The translations under genes were made by a program, and so were the position numbers. A model generated the notes under the pieces. That model saw only the letters and a list, made by a program, of their open reading frames with translations. It did no database searches and was not told where the DNA came from. A stretch of DNA of 64,000 nucleotides from Achromobacter xylosoxidans A8 (GTDB taxonomy: Bacteria > Pseudomonadota > Gammaproteobacteria > Burkholderiales > Burkholderiaceae_B): assembly GCF_000165835.1 (NCBI RefSeq), contig NC_014640.1, forward strand, positions 2,914,001-2,978,000, in the 5' to 3' direction. Positions 1 to 8,869 of the stretch are shown here, in pieces (position 1 is the first letter of the stretch; the number at the start of each line of letters is the position of its first letter).

Positions 1-2631
1 GCCCTGGCGGCAGTCCTTGATCGTGAAGGACCGCAGCGCGCCCACTATCTGCTCGAACGCCTGATCGACGAAGCGCGCCGTTCCGGCGCGCATATCCCGT
101 TCTCGCCCAACACCGCCTACGTCAACACGATTCCTCCCGGCCTGGAGCCGGCCCACCCGGGCAACCTGGAACTGGAATCGCGCATCCGCTCGTACGTGCG
201 CTGGAACGCCATGGCCATGGTGGTCAAGGCCAACAAGCACAACCCGCCGGACGGCGGCGACCTGGGCGGCCACATCGCCTCCTTCGCCTCCCTGGCCACC
301 ATGATCGGCTGCGGCCAGAACCATTTCTGGCACGCCGAAGACGAAAACCACGGCGGCGACCTGGTGTACTTCCAGGGCCACACCTCGCCCGGCATGTACG
401 GCCGCGCCTACCTCGAAGGCCGCCTGACCGAAGACCAGCTGAACCACTTCCGCCAGGAAGTGGACGGCAAGGGCCTGTCCTCGTACCCGCATCCGAAGCT
501 GATGCCGGACTTCTGGCAGTTCCCGACCGTATCGATGGGCCTGGGCCCGCTGATGGCCATCTACCAGGCCCGTTTCCTGAAGTACCTGCACGCCCGCGGC
601 ATCGCCGACACCAGCAATCGCAAGGTCTGGGTGTTCTGCGGCGACGGTGAAATGGACGAGCCCGAATCGCTGGGCGCCATCGCCCTGGCCGCGCGCGAAA
701 AACTGGACAACCTGATTTTCGTCATCAACTGCAACCTGCAGCGCCTGGACGGTCCGGTGCGCGGCAACGGCAAGATCATCCAGGAGCTCGAAGGCGACTT
801 CCGCGGCTCGGGCTGGAACGTGATCAAGCTGATCTGGGGCGGCTACTGGGATCCGCTGCTGGCGCACGACAAGGAAGGCATCCTGCGCCAGATCATGGAA
901 GACACGGTCGACGGCGAGTACCAGGCGTACAAGGCCAACGACGGCAAGTTCGTGCGCGAACACTTCTTCGGCAAGCACCCCAAGCTGCTGGAAGCCGTGT
1001 CGCGCATGAGCGACGAAGACATCTGGCGCCTGAACCGCGGCGGCCATGACCCCCACAAGGTGTACGCCGCGTTCAACGCCGCCGCCACCCACGAGGGCCA
1101 GCCCACCGTCATCCTGGCCAAGACCATCAAGGGCTACGGCATGGGCCACGTCGGCCAGGCCAAGAACCCGACCCACCAGCAGAAGAAGCTGGAGCTGGAC
1201 TCGATCCGCGAATTCCGCGACCGTTTCGGCATCCCGATCCCGGACGACAAGCTGGAAGACCTGCCGTACTTCAAGCCGGCCGAAGACTCGCCCGAAATGA
1301 AGTACCTGCACGAGCGCCGCGCCGCGCTGGGCGGCTACCTGCCGCGCCGCCGCGCCAAGGCCGACGAGCATCTCAAGGCCCCGGCGCTGGACGCCTTCAA
1401 GGCCGTGCTGGAGCCCACCGCCGAAGGCCGTGAAATCTCCACCACCCAGGCCTTCGTGCGCATCCTGAACCAGGTGCTGCGCGACAAGGAACTGGGTCCG
1501 CGCGTCGTGCCGATCCTGGCCGACGAATCGCGCACCTTCGGCATGGAAGGCCTGTTCCGCCAGATCGGCATCTACGCGCCAGAAGGCCAGAAGTACACCC
1601 CGGTCGACAAGGACCAGGTCATGTACTACAAGGAAGCGGCCGACGGCCAGCTCCTGCAGGAAGGCATCAACGAAGCGGGCGCGATGAGCTCCTGGATTGC
1701 GGCGGCCACGTCGTACTCCTCGAACAACCGCATCATGATCCCGTTCTTCATCTACTACTCGATGTTCGGGTTCCAGCGCATCGGCGACCTGGCCTGGGCG
1801 GCTGGCGACATGCAGGCGCGCGGCTTCCTGCTGGGCGGCACCGCCGGGCGTACCACGCTCAACGGCGAAGGCCTGCAGCACGAAGACGGCCACAGCCACA
1901 TCCTGGCGTCGACCATCCCGAACTGCGTCTCGTACGACCCGACCTTCGGCCATGAACTGGCCGTGATCATCCAGCATGGTTTGAAGCGCATGGTGGAAGA
2001 CCAGGAAAACGTCTACTACTACCTGACGGTGATGAACGAAAACTACCCGCAGCCCGGTCTGACCCAGGGCGACGAGGAAGGCATCATCAAGGGCATGTAC
2101 AAGCTCAAGTCGCACGGCAAGGGCAAGAACCGCGTGCAGCTGATGGGCTCGGGCACGATCCTGCGCGAAGTCATGGCCGCGCAGGGACTGCTGGAAGCCG
2201 ACTGGGGCGTGGCTTCGGACCTGTGGAGCGTCACCAGCTTCACGGAACTGCGCCGCAACGGCCTGGACGCCGAACGCCACAACATGCTGCACCCCGACGA
2301 GAAGAAGCCGCAGGTGGCTTACGTCACGGAACAGCTGGCCAAGACGGAAGGCCCGATCATCGCGTCGACCGACTACATGAAGCTCTTCGCCGACCAGATC
2401 CGTCCGTTCGTGCCCAAGGGCCGCGAATACAAGGTGCTGGGCACCGACGGTTTCGGCCGCTCGGATTTCCGCTCGAAGCTGCGCGAGCACTTCGAAGTGG
2501 ACCGCCACTTCGTCGTGGTCGCCGCGCTGCGCGCGCTGGCCGACGAAGGCAAGGTGCCGGTCGCCAAGGTGGCCGAAGCCATCAAGAAGTACGGCATCAA
2601 TCCGAACAAAGCCAACCCGCAATACGCCTGA
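1..2631 (+). CDS. aceE: Pyruvate dehydrogenase E1 component, homodimeric AceE type (5' partial)
   Basis: Thiamine-diphosphate-dependent E1 of the pyruvate dehydrogenase complex: it decarboxylates pyruvate and passes the acetyl group to the lipoyl arms of AceF. The reading frame is open from base 1, so the start lies outside the window; by comparison with E. coli AceE about 20 N-terminal residues are missing. 876 residues are visible. Family hallmarks are plain: NLELESRIRS-x-VRWNAM near the start, the ThDP-binding GDGEMDEPES at about 640-670 with NCNLQRLDG at about 730, and the GLSSYPHPKLMP stretch. TGA at 2629-2631 is followed after 12 bases by aceF with a GGTAAAGAG-type ribosome site. First gene of an aceE-aceF-lpdA operon. 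Very sure. Confidence 0.97.
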   Translation, partial: ALAAVLDREGPQRAHYLLERLIDEARRSGAHIPFSPNTAYVNTIPPGLEPAHPGNLELESRIRSYVRWNAMAMVVKANKHNPPDGGDLGGHIASFASLATMIGCGQNHFWHAEDENHGGDLVYFQGHTSPGMYGRAYLEGRLTEDQLNHFRQEVDGKGLSSYPHPKLMPDFWQFPTVSMGLGPLMAIYQARFLKYLHARGIADTSNRKVWVFCGDGEMDEPESLGAIALAAREKLDNLIFVINCNLQRLDGPVRGNGKIIQELEGDFRGSGWNVIKLIWGGYWDPLLAHDKEGILRQIMEDTVDGEYQAYKANDGKFVREHFFGKHPKLLEAVSRMSDEDIWRLNRGGHDPHKVYAAFNAAATHEGQPTVILAKTIKGYGMGHVGQAKNPTHQQKKLELDSIREFRDRFGIPIPDDKLEDLPYFKPAEDSPEMKYLHERRAALGGYLPRRRAKADEHLKAPALDAFKAVLEPTAEGREISTTQAFVRILNQVLRDKELGPRVVPILADESRTFGMEGLFRQIGIYAPEGQKYTPVDKDQVMYYKEAADGQLLQEGINEAGAMSSWIAAATSYSSNNRIMIPFFIYYSMFGFQRIGDLAWAAGDMQARGFLLGGTAGRTTLNGEGLQHEDGHSHILASTIPNCVSYDPTFGHELAVIIQHGLKRMVEDQENVYYYLTVMNENYPQPGLTQGDEEGIIKGMYKLKSHGKGKNRVQLMGSGTILREVMAAQGLLEADWGVASDLWSVTSFTELRRNGLDAERHNMLHPDEKKPQVAYVTEQLAKTEGPIIASTDYMKLFADQIRPFVPKGREYKVLGTDGFGRSDFRSKLREHFEVDRHFVVVAALRALADEGKVPVAKVAEAIKKYGINPNKANPQYA

Positions 2632-2643
2632 GGGTAAAGAGAC

Positions 2644-2877
2644 ATGAGCAACATCGTGCAAATCAAGGTTCCCGACATTGGCGACTTCAAGGAAGTGGAA
2701 GTCATCGAAGTGCTGGTGGCGGTGGGCGACACGATCAAGGCCGAACAAAGCCTGATTACCGTCGAATCCGACAAGGCCTCGATGGAAATCCCCGCGTCGC
2801 AAGGCGGCGTGGTGAAGTCGATCAGCGTGAAGGTGGGCGACAAGGTTGCCGAAGGCACGGTCGTGCTGGAAGTGGAA
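2644..2877 (+). repeat. Lipoyl-domain coding repeat, copy 1 (aceF)
   Basis: First of three near-identical lipoyl-domain coding blocks. The others are at about 3004-3222 (aceF) and 4309-4542 (lpdA). The core from [14 protein letters not shown] to [12 protein letters not shown] is the same protein in all three apart from a few substitutions, and the DNA is also very similar. Confidence 0.85.
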
Positions 2878-4296
2878 GCGGCGGGCGAGGCTGCAGCCCC
2901 CGCAGCTGCGCCGGCCAAGGCAGAGGCTCCCAAGGCCGAAGCCAAGGCTGCCCCGCAGCCGGCCACCGCCGCGCCGGCTGCGCCGGCTGCCGCCAGCGGT
3001 CCGGTCAACATCGAAGTGCCGGACATCGGCGACTTCAAGGAAGTCGAAGTCATCGAAATCATGGTCGCGGTGGGCGATACGATCAAGGCCGAGCAAAGCC
3101 TGATCACCGTCGAGTCCGACAAGGCCTCGATGGAAATCCCCGCCTCGCAAGGCGGCGTGGTCAAGGAAGTGAAGGTCAAGGTTGGCGACAAGGTCGCCAA
3201 GGGCTCGGTCGTGGTCGTGGTGGAGGGCGCCGCGCCCGCCGCCGCTTCAGCCGCGCCGGCTCCGGCCGCCAAGGCTGAAGCCGCCGCTGCACCCGCGGCC
3301 AAGGCCGAGGTTGCGCCGGCGCCTGCCGCGCAGCGTCCGGCGCCCGCCGCCGCGCTCGAAGACGCCGATCTCAAGCCGGGCCAACTGCCGCACGCTTCAC
3401 CCTCGGTGCGCAAGTTCGCGCGCGAACTGGGCGTGAACCTGAGCAAGGTCAAGGGCTCCGGTCCCAAGGACCGCATCACCGCCGACGACGTGCGCGGTTT
3501 CGTCAAGCAGGCGCTGGCTGCCGGCCCGACGGCCGCCGCGGGCGGTTCGGCCGATGGCGCCGCGCTGGGCCTGCTGCCGTGGCCGAAGGTCGACTTCACC
3601 AAGTTCGGCCCGATCGAAGCCAAGCCGCTGTCGCGCATCAAGAAGATTTCCGGCGCGAACCTGCACCGCAACTGGGTCATGATCCCGCACGTCACCAACA
3701 ACGACGAAGCGGACATCACCGACCTGGAAGCGCTGCGCGTCACGCTGAACAAGGAAAACGAGAAGTCGGGCATCAAGGTCACGATGCTGGCCTTCCTGAT
3801 CAAGGCCGTGGTCGCGGCCCTGAAGAAGTTCCCCGAGTTCAACGCCTCGCTGGACGGCGACAACCTGGTGCTCAAGCAGTACTACCACATCGGTTTTGCC
3901 GCCGACACGCCCAACGGGCTGGTAGTGCCCGTGATCCGCGATGCCGACAAGAAGGGCATTCTGCAGATCGCCCAGGAAATGACCGACCTGTCCAAGAAGG
4001 CGCGCGACGGCAAGATCTCGCCCGCCGACATGCAGGGCGGCTGCTTCTCGATCTCGTCCCTGGGCGGCATCGGCGGCACCTCGTTCACGCCCATCATCAA
4101 CGCTCCTGAAGTGGCCATCCTGGGCGTGTCGCGTTCCGCGCACAAGCCCGTGTGGGACGGCAAGCAGTTCGTGCCGCGCCTGATCGTGCCGCTGTCGCTG
4201 TCGTACGACCACCGCGTCATCGACGGCGCCTCCGCCGCGCGCTTCAACGCCTATCTGGGCGCCTTGCTGGCCGACTTCCGCCGCATCGCGCTGTAA
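2644..4296 (+). CDS. aceF: Dihydrolipoamide acetyltransferase (PDH E2) with two lipoyl domains
   Basis: E2 core of the pyruvate dehydrogenase complex; transfers the acetyl group from lipoyl-lysine to CoA. 550 residues. Domains in order: lipoyl domain 1 (about 1-80, lipoyl-Lys about K44 in ESDKASME), Ala/Pro-rich linker, lipoyl domain 2 (about 120-195, Lys about K160 in the same motif), a second Ala/Pro linker, peripheral E1/E3-binding domain (about 248-290, starting [14 protein letters not shown]), then the catalytic domain ending in DHRVIDG (His about 523, Asp about 527). Two lipoyl domains rather than the three of E. coli is common in betaproteobacteria. The two lipoyl domains and the one in LpdA are near copies of one another. 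Sits between aceE and lpdA with short gaps. Confidence 0.97.
   Translation: MSNIVQIKVPDIGDFKEVEVIEVLVAVGDTIKAEQSLITVESDKASMEIPASQGGVVKSISVKVGDKVAEGTVVLEVEAAGEAAAPAAAPAKAEAPKAEAKAAPQPATAAPAAPAAASGPVNIEVPDIGDFKEVEVIEIMVAVGDTIKAEQSLITVESDKASMEIPASQGGVVKEVKVKVGDKVAKGSVVVVVEGAAPAAASAAPAPAAKAEAAAAPAAKAEVAPAPAAQRPAPAAALEDADLKPGQLPHASPSVRKFARELGVNLSKVKGSGPKDRITADDVRGFVKQALAAGPTAAAGGSADGAALGLLPWPKVDFTKFGPIEAKPLSRIKKISGANLHRNWVMIPHVTNNDEADITDLEALRVTLNKENEKSGIKVTMLAFLIKAVVAALKKFPEFNASLDGDNLVLKQYYHIGFAADTPNGLVVPVIRDADKKGILQIAQEMTDLSKKARDGKISPADMQGGCFSISSLGGIGGTSFTPIINAPEVAILGVSRSAHKPVWDGKQFVPRLIVPLSLSYDHRVIDGASAARFNAYLGALLADFRRIAL
3004..3222 (+). repeat. Lipoyl-domain coding repeat, copy 2 (aceF)
   Basis: Second copy inside aceF. 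It differs from copy 1 mainly at the ends ([10 protein letters not shown] start, [14 protein letters not shown] end). Lies between two Ala/Pro-rich flexible linkers. Confidence 0.85.
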
Positions 4297-4308
4297 ACGG
4301 GGAGCCCC

Positions 4309-4542
4309 ATGAGCAATACCGTTCAAATCAAAGTGCCGGACATCGGCGACTTCAAGGAAGTGGAAGTCATCGAAGTGCTGGTCGCCGTGGGCGACACGAT
4401 CAAGCCTGAGCAAAGCCTGATCACCGTCGAGTCCGACAAGGCCTCGATGGAAATCCCCGCGTCGCAGGGCGGCGTGGTGAAGTCCATCAACGTGAAGGTC
4501 GGCGACAAGGTCGCCGAAGGCGCGGTCGTGCTGGAAGTAGAA
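4309..4542 (+). repeat. Lipoyl-domain coding repeat, copy 3 (lpdA)
   Basis: Third copy, fused to the N-terminus of the E3 enzyme. It is closer to copy 1 than copy 1 is to copy 2: both begin MSN(I/T)[11 protein letters not shown] and differ at only a handful of residues. Confidence 0.85.
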
Positions 4543-6084
4543 GCCGCAGCGGGTGCCCCCGCAGCCGCCGCGCCGGCCGCCAAGGAAGCCCCCAAGGCTG
4601 CCGAGGCGCCCAAGCAGGCCGCTGCGGCTCCGGCCGCCGCGCCCGCCGCGGCCAGCTTCAAGGGCTCGGCCGACGGCGAGTACGACATGCTGGTGCTGGG
4701 CGCTGGCCCCGGCGGCTACTCCGCCGCCTTCCGCGCCGCCGACCTGGGCCTGTCCGTGGTCCTGGTGGAACGCTACGACACCCTGGGCGGCGTCTGCCTG
4801 AACGTGGGCTGCATTCCGTCCAAGGCGCTGCTGCACAACGCCGCCATCATCGACGAAGCCCGCGAGCTGGCTGCCCACGGCATCAGCTTCGGCGAGCCCA
4901 AGATCGACCTGGACAAGCTGCGCGGCTACAAGGACAGCGTGGTCGCCAAGCTGACCGGCGGCCTCGCCGGTATGGCCAAGGCGCGCAAGGTCACCGTGGT
5001 GCATGGCGTGGGCGAATTTGCCGACCCCAACCACCTGACCGTCAAGGCCGCCGACGGCAAGACTCAGACCCTGCGCTTCAAGCAGGCCATCATCGCCGCC
5101 GGCAGCCAGTCGGTGAAGCTGCCGTTCCTGCCCCAGGACGACCGCATCGTCGACTCCACCGGCGCCTTGCTGCTGCGTGAAGTGCCCAAGAAGATGCTCA
5201 TCGTCGGCGGCGGCATCATCGGCCTGGAAATGGGCACGGTGTACTCCACGCTGGGCGCGCGCCTGGACGTGGTGGAAATGCTGGACGGCCTGATGCAGGG
5301 CGCCGACCGCGACCTGGTCAAGGTATGGCAGAAGAAGAACGCCTACCGCTTCGACAACATCATGTTGAAGACCAAGACCGTGGGCGCGGAAGCCAAGAAG
5401 GACGGCATCTACGTCAGCTTCGAAGGCGAAGGCGCTCCCAAGGAGCCGCAACGCTACGATCTGGTGCTGCAGGCCGTGGGCCGCAGCCCCAACGGCAAGA
5501 AGATCGGCGCCGACAAGGCGGGCATCGCTGTGACCGACCGCGGTTTTATCGAGGTCGATCGCCAGATGCGCACCAACGTGCCGCACATCTACGCCATCGG
5601 CGACATCGTCGGCCAGCCCATGCTGGCCCACAAGGCGGTGCATGAAGGCCACGTTGCCGCCGAAGCCGCCGCAGGCCAGAAGTCCTTCTTCGACGCTCGC
5701 GTCATTCCGTCGGTGGCCTACACCGATCCGGAAGTGGCCTGGGTCGGCCTGACCGAGGACGAAGCCAAGAAGCAGGGCATCAAGATCGAGAAGGGCGTGT
5801 TCCCCTGGGCCGCCTCCGGCCGCGCCATCGCCAATGGCCGCGACGAAGGCTTCACCAAGCTCATCTTCGACGCGGAAACGCATCGCATCCTGGGCGGCAG
5901 CATCGTCGGCACCCACGCCGGCGACCTGATCAGCGAACTGGCCCTGGCCGTGGAAATGGGCGCGGACGTCGTCGACATCGCCAAGACCATCCACCCGCAC
6001 CCGACCCTGGGTGAATCGGTGGGTATGGCTGCCGAAGTCGCCGAAGGCGTCTGCACCGACTTGCCGCCGATGAAGAAGAAGTAA
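4309..6084 (+). CDS. lpdA: Dihydrolipoamide dehydrogenase (PDH E3) with N-terminal lipoyl domain
   Basis: Flavoprotein E3 that reoxidises the dihydrolipoyl arm of AceF with NAD+. 591 residues, longer than the usual ~470 because an extra lipoyl domain (about 1-80, Lys44 in ESDKASME) and an Ala/Pro linker precede the enzyme. The FAD site [13 protein letters not shown] begins near residue 132; the redox disulfide is [13 protein letters not shown] (Cys163/Cys168); the NAD site [10 protein letters not shown] follows; the dimer-interface catalytic motif HPHPTLGE (His about 564) is intact. Lipoyl-bearing E3 is known in Neisseria and Ralstonia-type PDH operons. ATG is preceded by GGGGAG. Last gene of the operon, closed by a terminator 45 bases downstream. 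Confidence 0.97.
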   Translation: MSNTVQIKVPDIGDFKEVEVIEVLVAVGDTIKPEQSLITVESDKASMEIPASQGGVVKSINVKVGDKVAEGAVVLEVEAAAGAPAAAAPAAKEAPKAAEAPKQAAAAPAAAPAAASFKGSADGEYDMLVLGAGPGGYSAAFRAADLGLSVVLVERYDTLGGVCLNVGCIPSKALLHNAAIIDEARELAAHGISFGEPKIDLDKLRGYKDSVVAKLTGGLAGMAKARKVTVVHGVGEFADPNHLTVKAADGKTQTLRFKQAIIAAGSQSVKLPFLPQDDRIVDSTGALLLREVPKKMLIVGGGIIGLEMGTVYSTLGARLDVVEMLDGLMQGADRDLVKVWQKKNAYRFDNIMLKTKTVGAEAKKDGIYVSFEGEGAPKEPQRYDLVLQAVGRSPNGKKIGADKAGIAVTDRGFIEVDRQMRTNVPHIYAIGDIVGQPMLAHKAVHEGHVAAEAAAGQKSFFDARVIPSVAYTDPEVAWVGLTEDEAKKQGIKIEKGVFPWAASGRAIANGRDEGFTKLIFDAETHRILGGSIVGTHAGDLISELALAVEMGADVVDIAKTIHPHPTLGESVGMAAEVAEGVCTDLPPMKKK

Positions 6085-6130
6085 GGCGCGAGGCGCCCGT
6101 CCGTGGACGGCCGTCTGCTCGCGCAAAGCA

Positions 6131-6166
6131 AAAGCGCCGGCCCTGCAAAGGGTCCGGCGCTTTTTA
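6131..6166 (+). terminator. Rho-independent terminator of the aceE-aceF-lpdA operon
   Basis: GC-rich inverted repeat AAGCGCCGG / CCGGCGCTT with a short loop, followed by TTTTTATT. It starts 47 bases after the lpdA stop. A-residues on the left arm side could also allow use from the other strand. Confidence 0.9.
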
Positions 6167-6281
6167 TTGCCTGCGCGCTGCTAGCGCAACAGTCGTGATT
6201 TCCTGGAGGGCAGGCCGTGCTCCACCGAGGCGGAAAAGCGACGGTCTTGCCTGTCTTGCTGCTGAGCCTGCTTGGCGAGGC

Positions 6282-6476
6282 TCAGGCGTGCGTATCGATG
6301 CGCGAACCCAGCGTCGCATCCACCGCCAGCACGGGCAGCGACTGCATCAGCGTCAAGGCCGTATCCGCCTGCGCGTTGAGCGCCTTCTTCAGCACGCGGG
6401 CCTGCACTTCCTGCATGACATTCGCGTCCTGCAAAGCCAGGGCGGTATTGACGGTACTGCTGATCGAAGCGTCCAT
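6282..6476 (-). CDS. YjfB-like putative motility protein (64 aa)
   Basis: Small 64-residue protein with no signal peptide or membrane segment. The layout (MDASISSTVNTAL, then a VQARVLKKAL segment, then a Leu-rich end) matches the YjfB family, which is annotated only as 'putative motility protein' and often lies near flagellar or chemotaxis genes. Its exact role is not established. It reads leftward toward the lpdA terminator and is divided from the antitoxin gene by about 100 bases. I saw no sigma-28 promoter upstream. Moderately sure of the family, from the sequence pattern and the flagellar neighbourhood. Confidence 0.65.
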   Translation of the reverse strand: MDASISSTVNTALALQDANVMQEVQARVLKKALNAQADTALTLMQSLPVLAVDATLGSRIDTHA

Positions 6477-6579
6477 GCTCGGGGTGTCCTAGTGTGTGGA
6501 AGGCGGTTCAGGCCGACACGGGATTATCGCGTGGACTGGGGCGCAATGCACGAGAATCCTGGCCTGCGAAAACCGATAT

Positions 6580-6900
6580 TCACGCGGCAACGGTAATCCC
6601 CGGCGCATGCGCCCGCCGCGCCGGCTCCACCACGATCTCCACATGCTGATCCAGCGACACCAAGGCCCGCATCAAGCGTTCCAGCGAGATGTTCTGCAGC
6701 TTGTAGCGGCGAATCTGCGAAACCTTGGGCTGGGTCATGCCCGTAATCGCAGCGGCTTCGATCTGGCTGAGCCCGCGCTGATCGATCAATTCATTGAGCT
6801 TGAGCGCCAAGGCCGCCTTGGCCGACAGTTCGGCGGCGTCCTCGAAACCGAGGTCCAGCAAGACGTTGTCGGTGCCTGGGGAATGTTCTTTGCGTGTCAT
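6580..6900 (-). CDS. HigA-like antitoxin, XRE-family helix-turn-helix protein
   Basis: 106-residue protein with a central XRE-type helix-turn-helix (about 38-75: LIDQRGLSQIEAAAITGMTQ then KVSQIRRYKLQNIS), the usual design of HigA2-type antitoxins paired with Gp49-like toxins. It begins 2 bases after the toxin stop, so the two are translated as a coupled pair with the toxin first, the order typical of higBA loci. It probably binds its toxin and represses the promoter at the palindrome in front of the toxin gene. Family assignment is good; the actual toxin target is unknown. Confidence 0.8.
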   Translation of the reverse strand: MTRKEHSPGTDNVLLDLGFEDAAELSAKAALALKLNELIDQRGLSQIEAAAITGMTQPKVSQIRRYKLQNISLERLMRALVSLDQHVEIVVEPARRAHAPGITVAA

Positions 6901-6902
6901 TG

Positions 6903-7256
6903 CTAGCTCCTGCCGGACTCATGCCTGGCCAATACCGCCTTCAAGCGCTTCTCGATGAGCGCGATGTCCGGCTGCGGCGTGGCGATGCCGGACTTGGACT
7001 TCTTCTGGAAAGCATGCAGCACATGGACGGTATCCCCGATGCGCACCGTATAAACCGCCCGGAAGGTATCGCCAAGGTAGTCATCGACCAGCTCATACAC
7101 CCGCGAGCCCAGTCCTTTCCACGGCTTGGCCGAGACCGGCGTGCCACCCAGTTGGACGACAAACAGCGCTACACCCAGATCCTTCTGAACTTCGATCGGG
7201 AATTTCTTGAAGTCCTTCTTGGCGGAGCCTTCCCAGTAGAGCAGCTTTCTTTCCAT
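6903..7256 (-). CDS. HigB/Gp49-like toxin of a type II toxin-antitoxin pair
   Basis: 117-residue basic protein. KLLYWEGSAKKDFKKFP, LGGTPVSAKPWKGLG, VYELVDDYLGDTFRAVYTV and VHVLHAFQKKSKSGIATP in that order are the hallmarks of phage Gp49-like/RelE-superfamily toxins, usually ribosome-dependent mRNA endonucleases. The FQKKSKSG segment is the conserved basic motif. The ATG at 7256 lies only three bases from a good TATAAT hexamer, so the transcript may be leaderless or nearly so. It sits with its antitoxin in an accessory gap between lpdA and fliC, as expected for a mobile pair. Confidence 0.8.
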   Translation of the reverse strand: MERKLLYWEGSAKKDFKKFPIEVQKDLGVALFVVQLGGTPVSAKPWKGLGSRVYELVDDYLGDTFRAVYTVRIGDTVHVLHAFQKKSKSGIATPQPDIALIEKRLKAVLARHESGRS

Positions 7257-7302
7257 TAATTATATCCGTTCAGATATAAACAACAAGTCGTCGACGTTAT
7301 TG
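7257..7302 (-). promoter_or_regulatory. Promoter and palindromic operator of the toxin-antitoxin pair
   Basis: A perfect 7-bp inverted repeat TTATATC-N6-GATATAA spans 7260-7279. On the minus strand it overlaps a consensus TATAAT (three bases before the toxin ATG) and the spacer to a weak TTGTTG -35. An antitoxin bound here would block RNA polymerase, which fits autoregulation of the pair. Operator role is inferred. Confidence 0.6.
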
Positions 7303-7653
7303 ATCGAGTATTGAAGTGCTAGGCCAGAACGATCTGGCGCAGGAGTGGACGTAGGGAAGGTGTGCGGCTGAGTCTTGCCATGGCTGCGGCCATAAGCGCC
7401 TTGCAGCAGGCAGGATAGGCGCTTGTGGTCCAGCGTTGTGGCGGACAGGGATGGTTTCAGCACTGGCCCAGCAAGGGGGGCGGGCTGTCGCCTGTTGCGA
7501 CGTGGCCTCGGTGCCTGTCCCCGCTGGCCGGGTCAGGCTCACACCTGGTTCAAGCTATGCAATGGAGCTTCGGTGCGGCGAGACGGCCGCTAGCAGTAGT
7601 CTTGAACTAGATCGCAGCAAGAACGGGGTAGGAACGCGGCCAAGCCCGCGCCA
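7303..7653. other. Non-coding gap between toxin promoter and the next gene
   Basis: About 350 bases in which I see no convincing gene. Short open frames exist on both strands but lack ribosome sites and recognisable motifs. No clear terminator with a T-run was found for the gene that ends at 8529-7654 in this direction. Confidence 0.5.
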
Positions 7654-8529
7654 TCACGGCCGGTTCGGGCATTCCTGGATGGCGCCCCACGCGCGATTGG
7701 GCTCGCAAAACTGCTTGCGTGCTGCCCATGCGCAGTCGGGGCGTTCAAAGAACCCCAGCGTTGCGCAACGCGCCAGCTCGCTTTTCAGTGCTTCGACCCA
7801 GGCCATGGGATCTTCGGCGGGGATCTCGGTCACGCGCAGGGTAGAGCGGGGTGCGGCGCTTGTCGTGTCCGTCGTGCTGGCTGCCGCGCGCAGCACTGCT
7901 GCGTGCTCGGACTGTGCAGACGGAACGGCTTGGGGTTCAGCAGGCGTTGGCTCTGGCGCGGGGCTGGGCTCAGGTCGGGAGTCCCCCGAGCCCGACTCCG
8001 AACCCGAATCGGAATCCGAGGCCGGAATCTGCACTGGCACTGGCACTGCAACCGACGTCAGTTCTGGCTGAACGATTACGGGTTCAGCGTGCGGCGTTGC
8101 CGTTGCTGCGGGCGTCAGAGGTACCCGTACGGGACCGGCCGCCGTGGCGCCGGAAACCGTCGTATTCGGCGAACTCCACGACACCACCAACAGCACCAGC
8201 GCGCCGTAGATCGCCAGCGTATACAGCACGGTCAACGTGGCATAGCCCACGCGCCTACCCGTGATCGGCCGCGCGTCTTCGCGTCCCACCAGGGCGCGCC
8301 AGCTAACCAGTGCGGCACCTGGCGCCGAAATCAACCACCAGAACATCCGCCGCAGCGGACCGGGTGCCTGTGGAGTGGGGGCGGCTTGCGCCTGCGCAGC
8401 CAGCAATTCGCGCAGGGCACGGTTCTCTTCGCGCAGACGCAGGGTCTGCTCATCCATCGGCGCCTGGGTATCGGGATCCGGGGTGCTGCCGTGCTGCGTA
8501 GCGAGTGGATCGGGGGGCGTCGCGGTCAT
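7654..8529 (-). CDS. Unrecognised membrane protein with coiled coil and Cys-rich C-terminus
   Basis: 291 residues if started at the ATG at 8529; a longer frame to 8754 is open but lacks support. Residues about 26-50 (DEQTLRLREENRALREL) look like a short coiled coil. One membrane segment is at about 97-118 (YATLTVLYTLAIYGALVLLVV). A disordered Pro/Ala/Ser stretch follows, with an acidic Ser-Asp-Glu run (SDSDSGSESGSGDS). The end has four cysteines in a C-x12-C-x8-C-type pattern (RPDCAWAARKQFCEPN). No signal peptide at the start. No ribosome site is obvious. I do not recognise a family or function. It lies just downstream of the fliC terminator, same strand, probably as its own transcription unit. 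Confidence 0.6.
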   Translation of the reverse strand: MTATPPDPLATQHGSTPDPDTQAPMDEQTLRLREENRALRELLAAQAQAAPTPQAPGPLRRMFWWLISAPGAALVSWRALVGREDARPITGRRVGYATLTVLYTLAIYGALVLLVVSWSSPNTTVSGATAAGPVRVPLTPAATATPHAEPVIVQPELTSVAVPVPVQIPASDSDSGSESGSGDSRPEPSPAPEPTPAEPQAVPSAQSEHAAVLRAAASTTDTTSAAPRSTLRVTEIPAEDPMAWVEALKSELARCATLGFFERPDCAWAARKQFCEPNRAWGAIQECPNRP

Positions 8530-8740
8530 GTTGTGAAAACAATAGATACAAAAGCGTGCAGACGCGAGTATGAGGCAATTGGAGGGAGTGAAAAAGGGGA
8601 ACAGTCCGAAAAAAAGGTGCTTGATTGGGACTGGGGCGTATGCACAGCTCGACGGTGTGTTTGAAGCGGCACCGGGCTGATGCTTTCTCATGCCCGCAAC
8701 GAATAAATTGCGCCAGCATGGCATGCGAGCGGCAAGCCGG
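8530..8740. other. Intergenic region upstream of the membrane protein gene
   Basis: About 210 bases between the chosen start of the membrane protein and the fliC terminator; it is less GC-rich than the genes and presumably holds the promoter of the leftward gene, but no hexamer pair stands out. Confidence 0.4.
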
Positions 8741-8774
8741 AAGAAAAGAAACAAGCCGGCGGATGCCGGCTTGT
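8741..8774 (-). terminator. Rho-independent terminator of fliC
   Basis: Perfect 10-bp stem ACAAGCCGGC / GCCGGCTTGT (8751-8760 and 8765-8774) with a 4-base loop. Read on the minus strand it is followed by a T-rich tract (TTCTTTTCTT), about 95 bases after the fliC stop. Confidence 0.88.
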
Positions 8775-8869
8775 TTGTCTCGACAAGGGCGTGAGGGCCC
8801 TTGGTCGGTGCCGGGAGGGCAGAGCCCAGAGGCTCCGCGTCTACCCGACCGTCAGGTGTTGCTGCGTGA

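Noticed and set aside
3397-6126. 909-codon minus-strand frame opposite aceF and lpdA
   Set aside because: Antisense shadow of two well-identified enzymes; no domain, no ribosome site.
7260-7463. 67-codon minus-strand frame upstream of the toxin
   Set aside because: Overlaps the proposed promoter/operator, has no ribosome site and no recognisable motif.
8530-8754. Longer N-terminus of the unrecognised membrane protein
   Set aside because: The extra 75 residues are hydrophobic/Cys-rich without pattern, overlap the fliC terminator region, and the inner ATG gives a normal start MTATPPDP.
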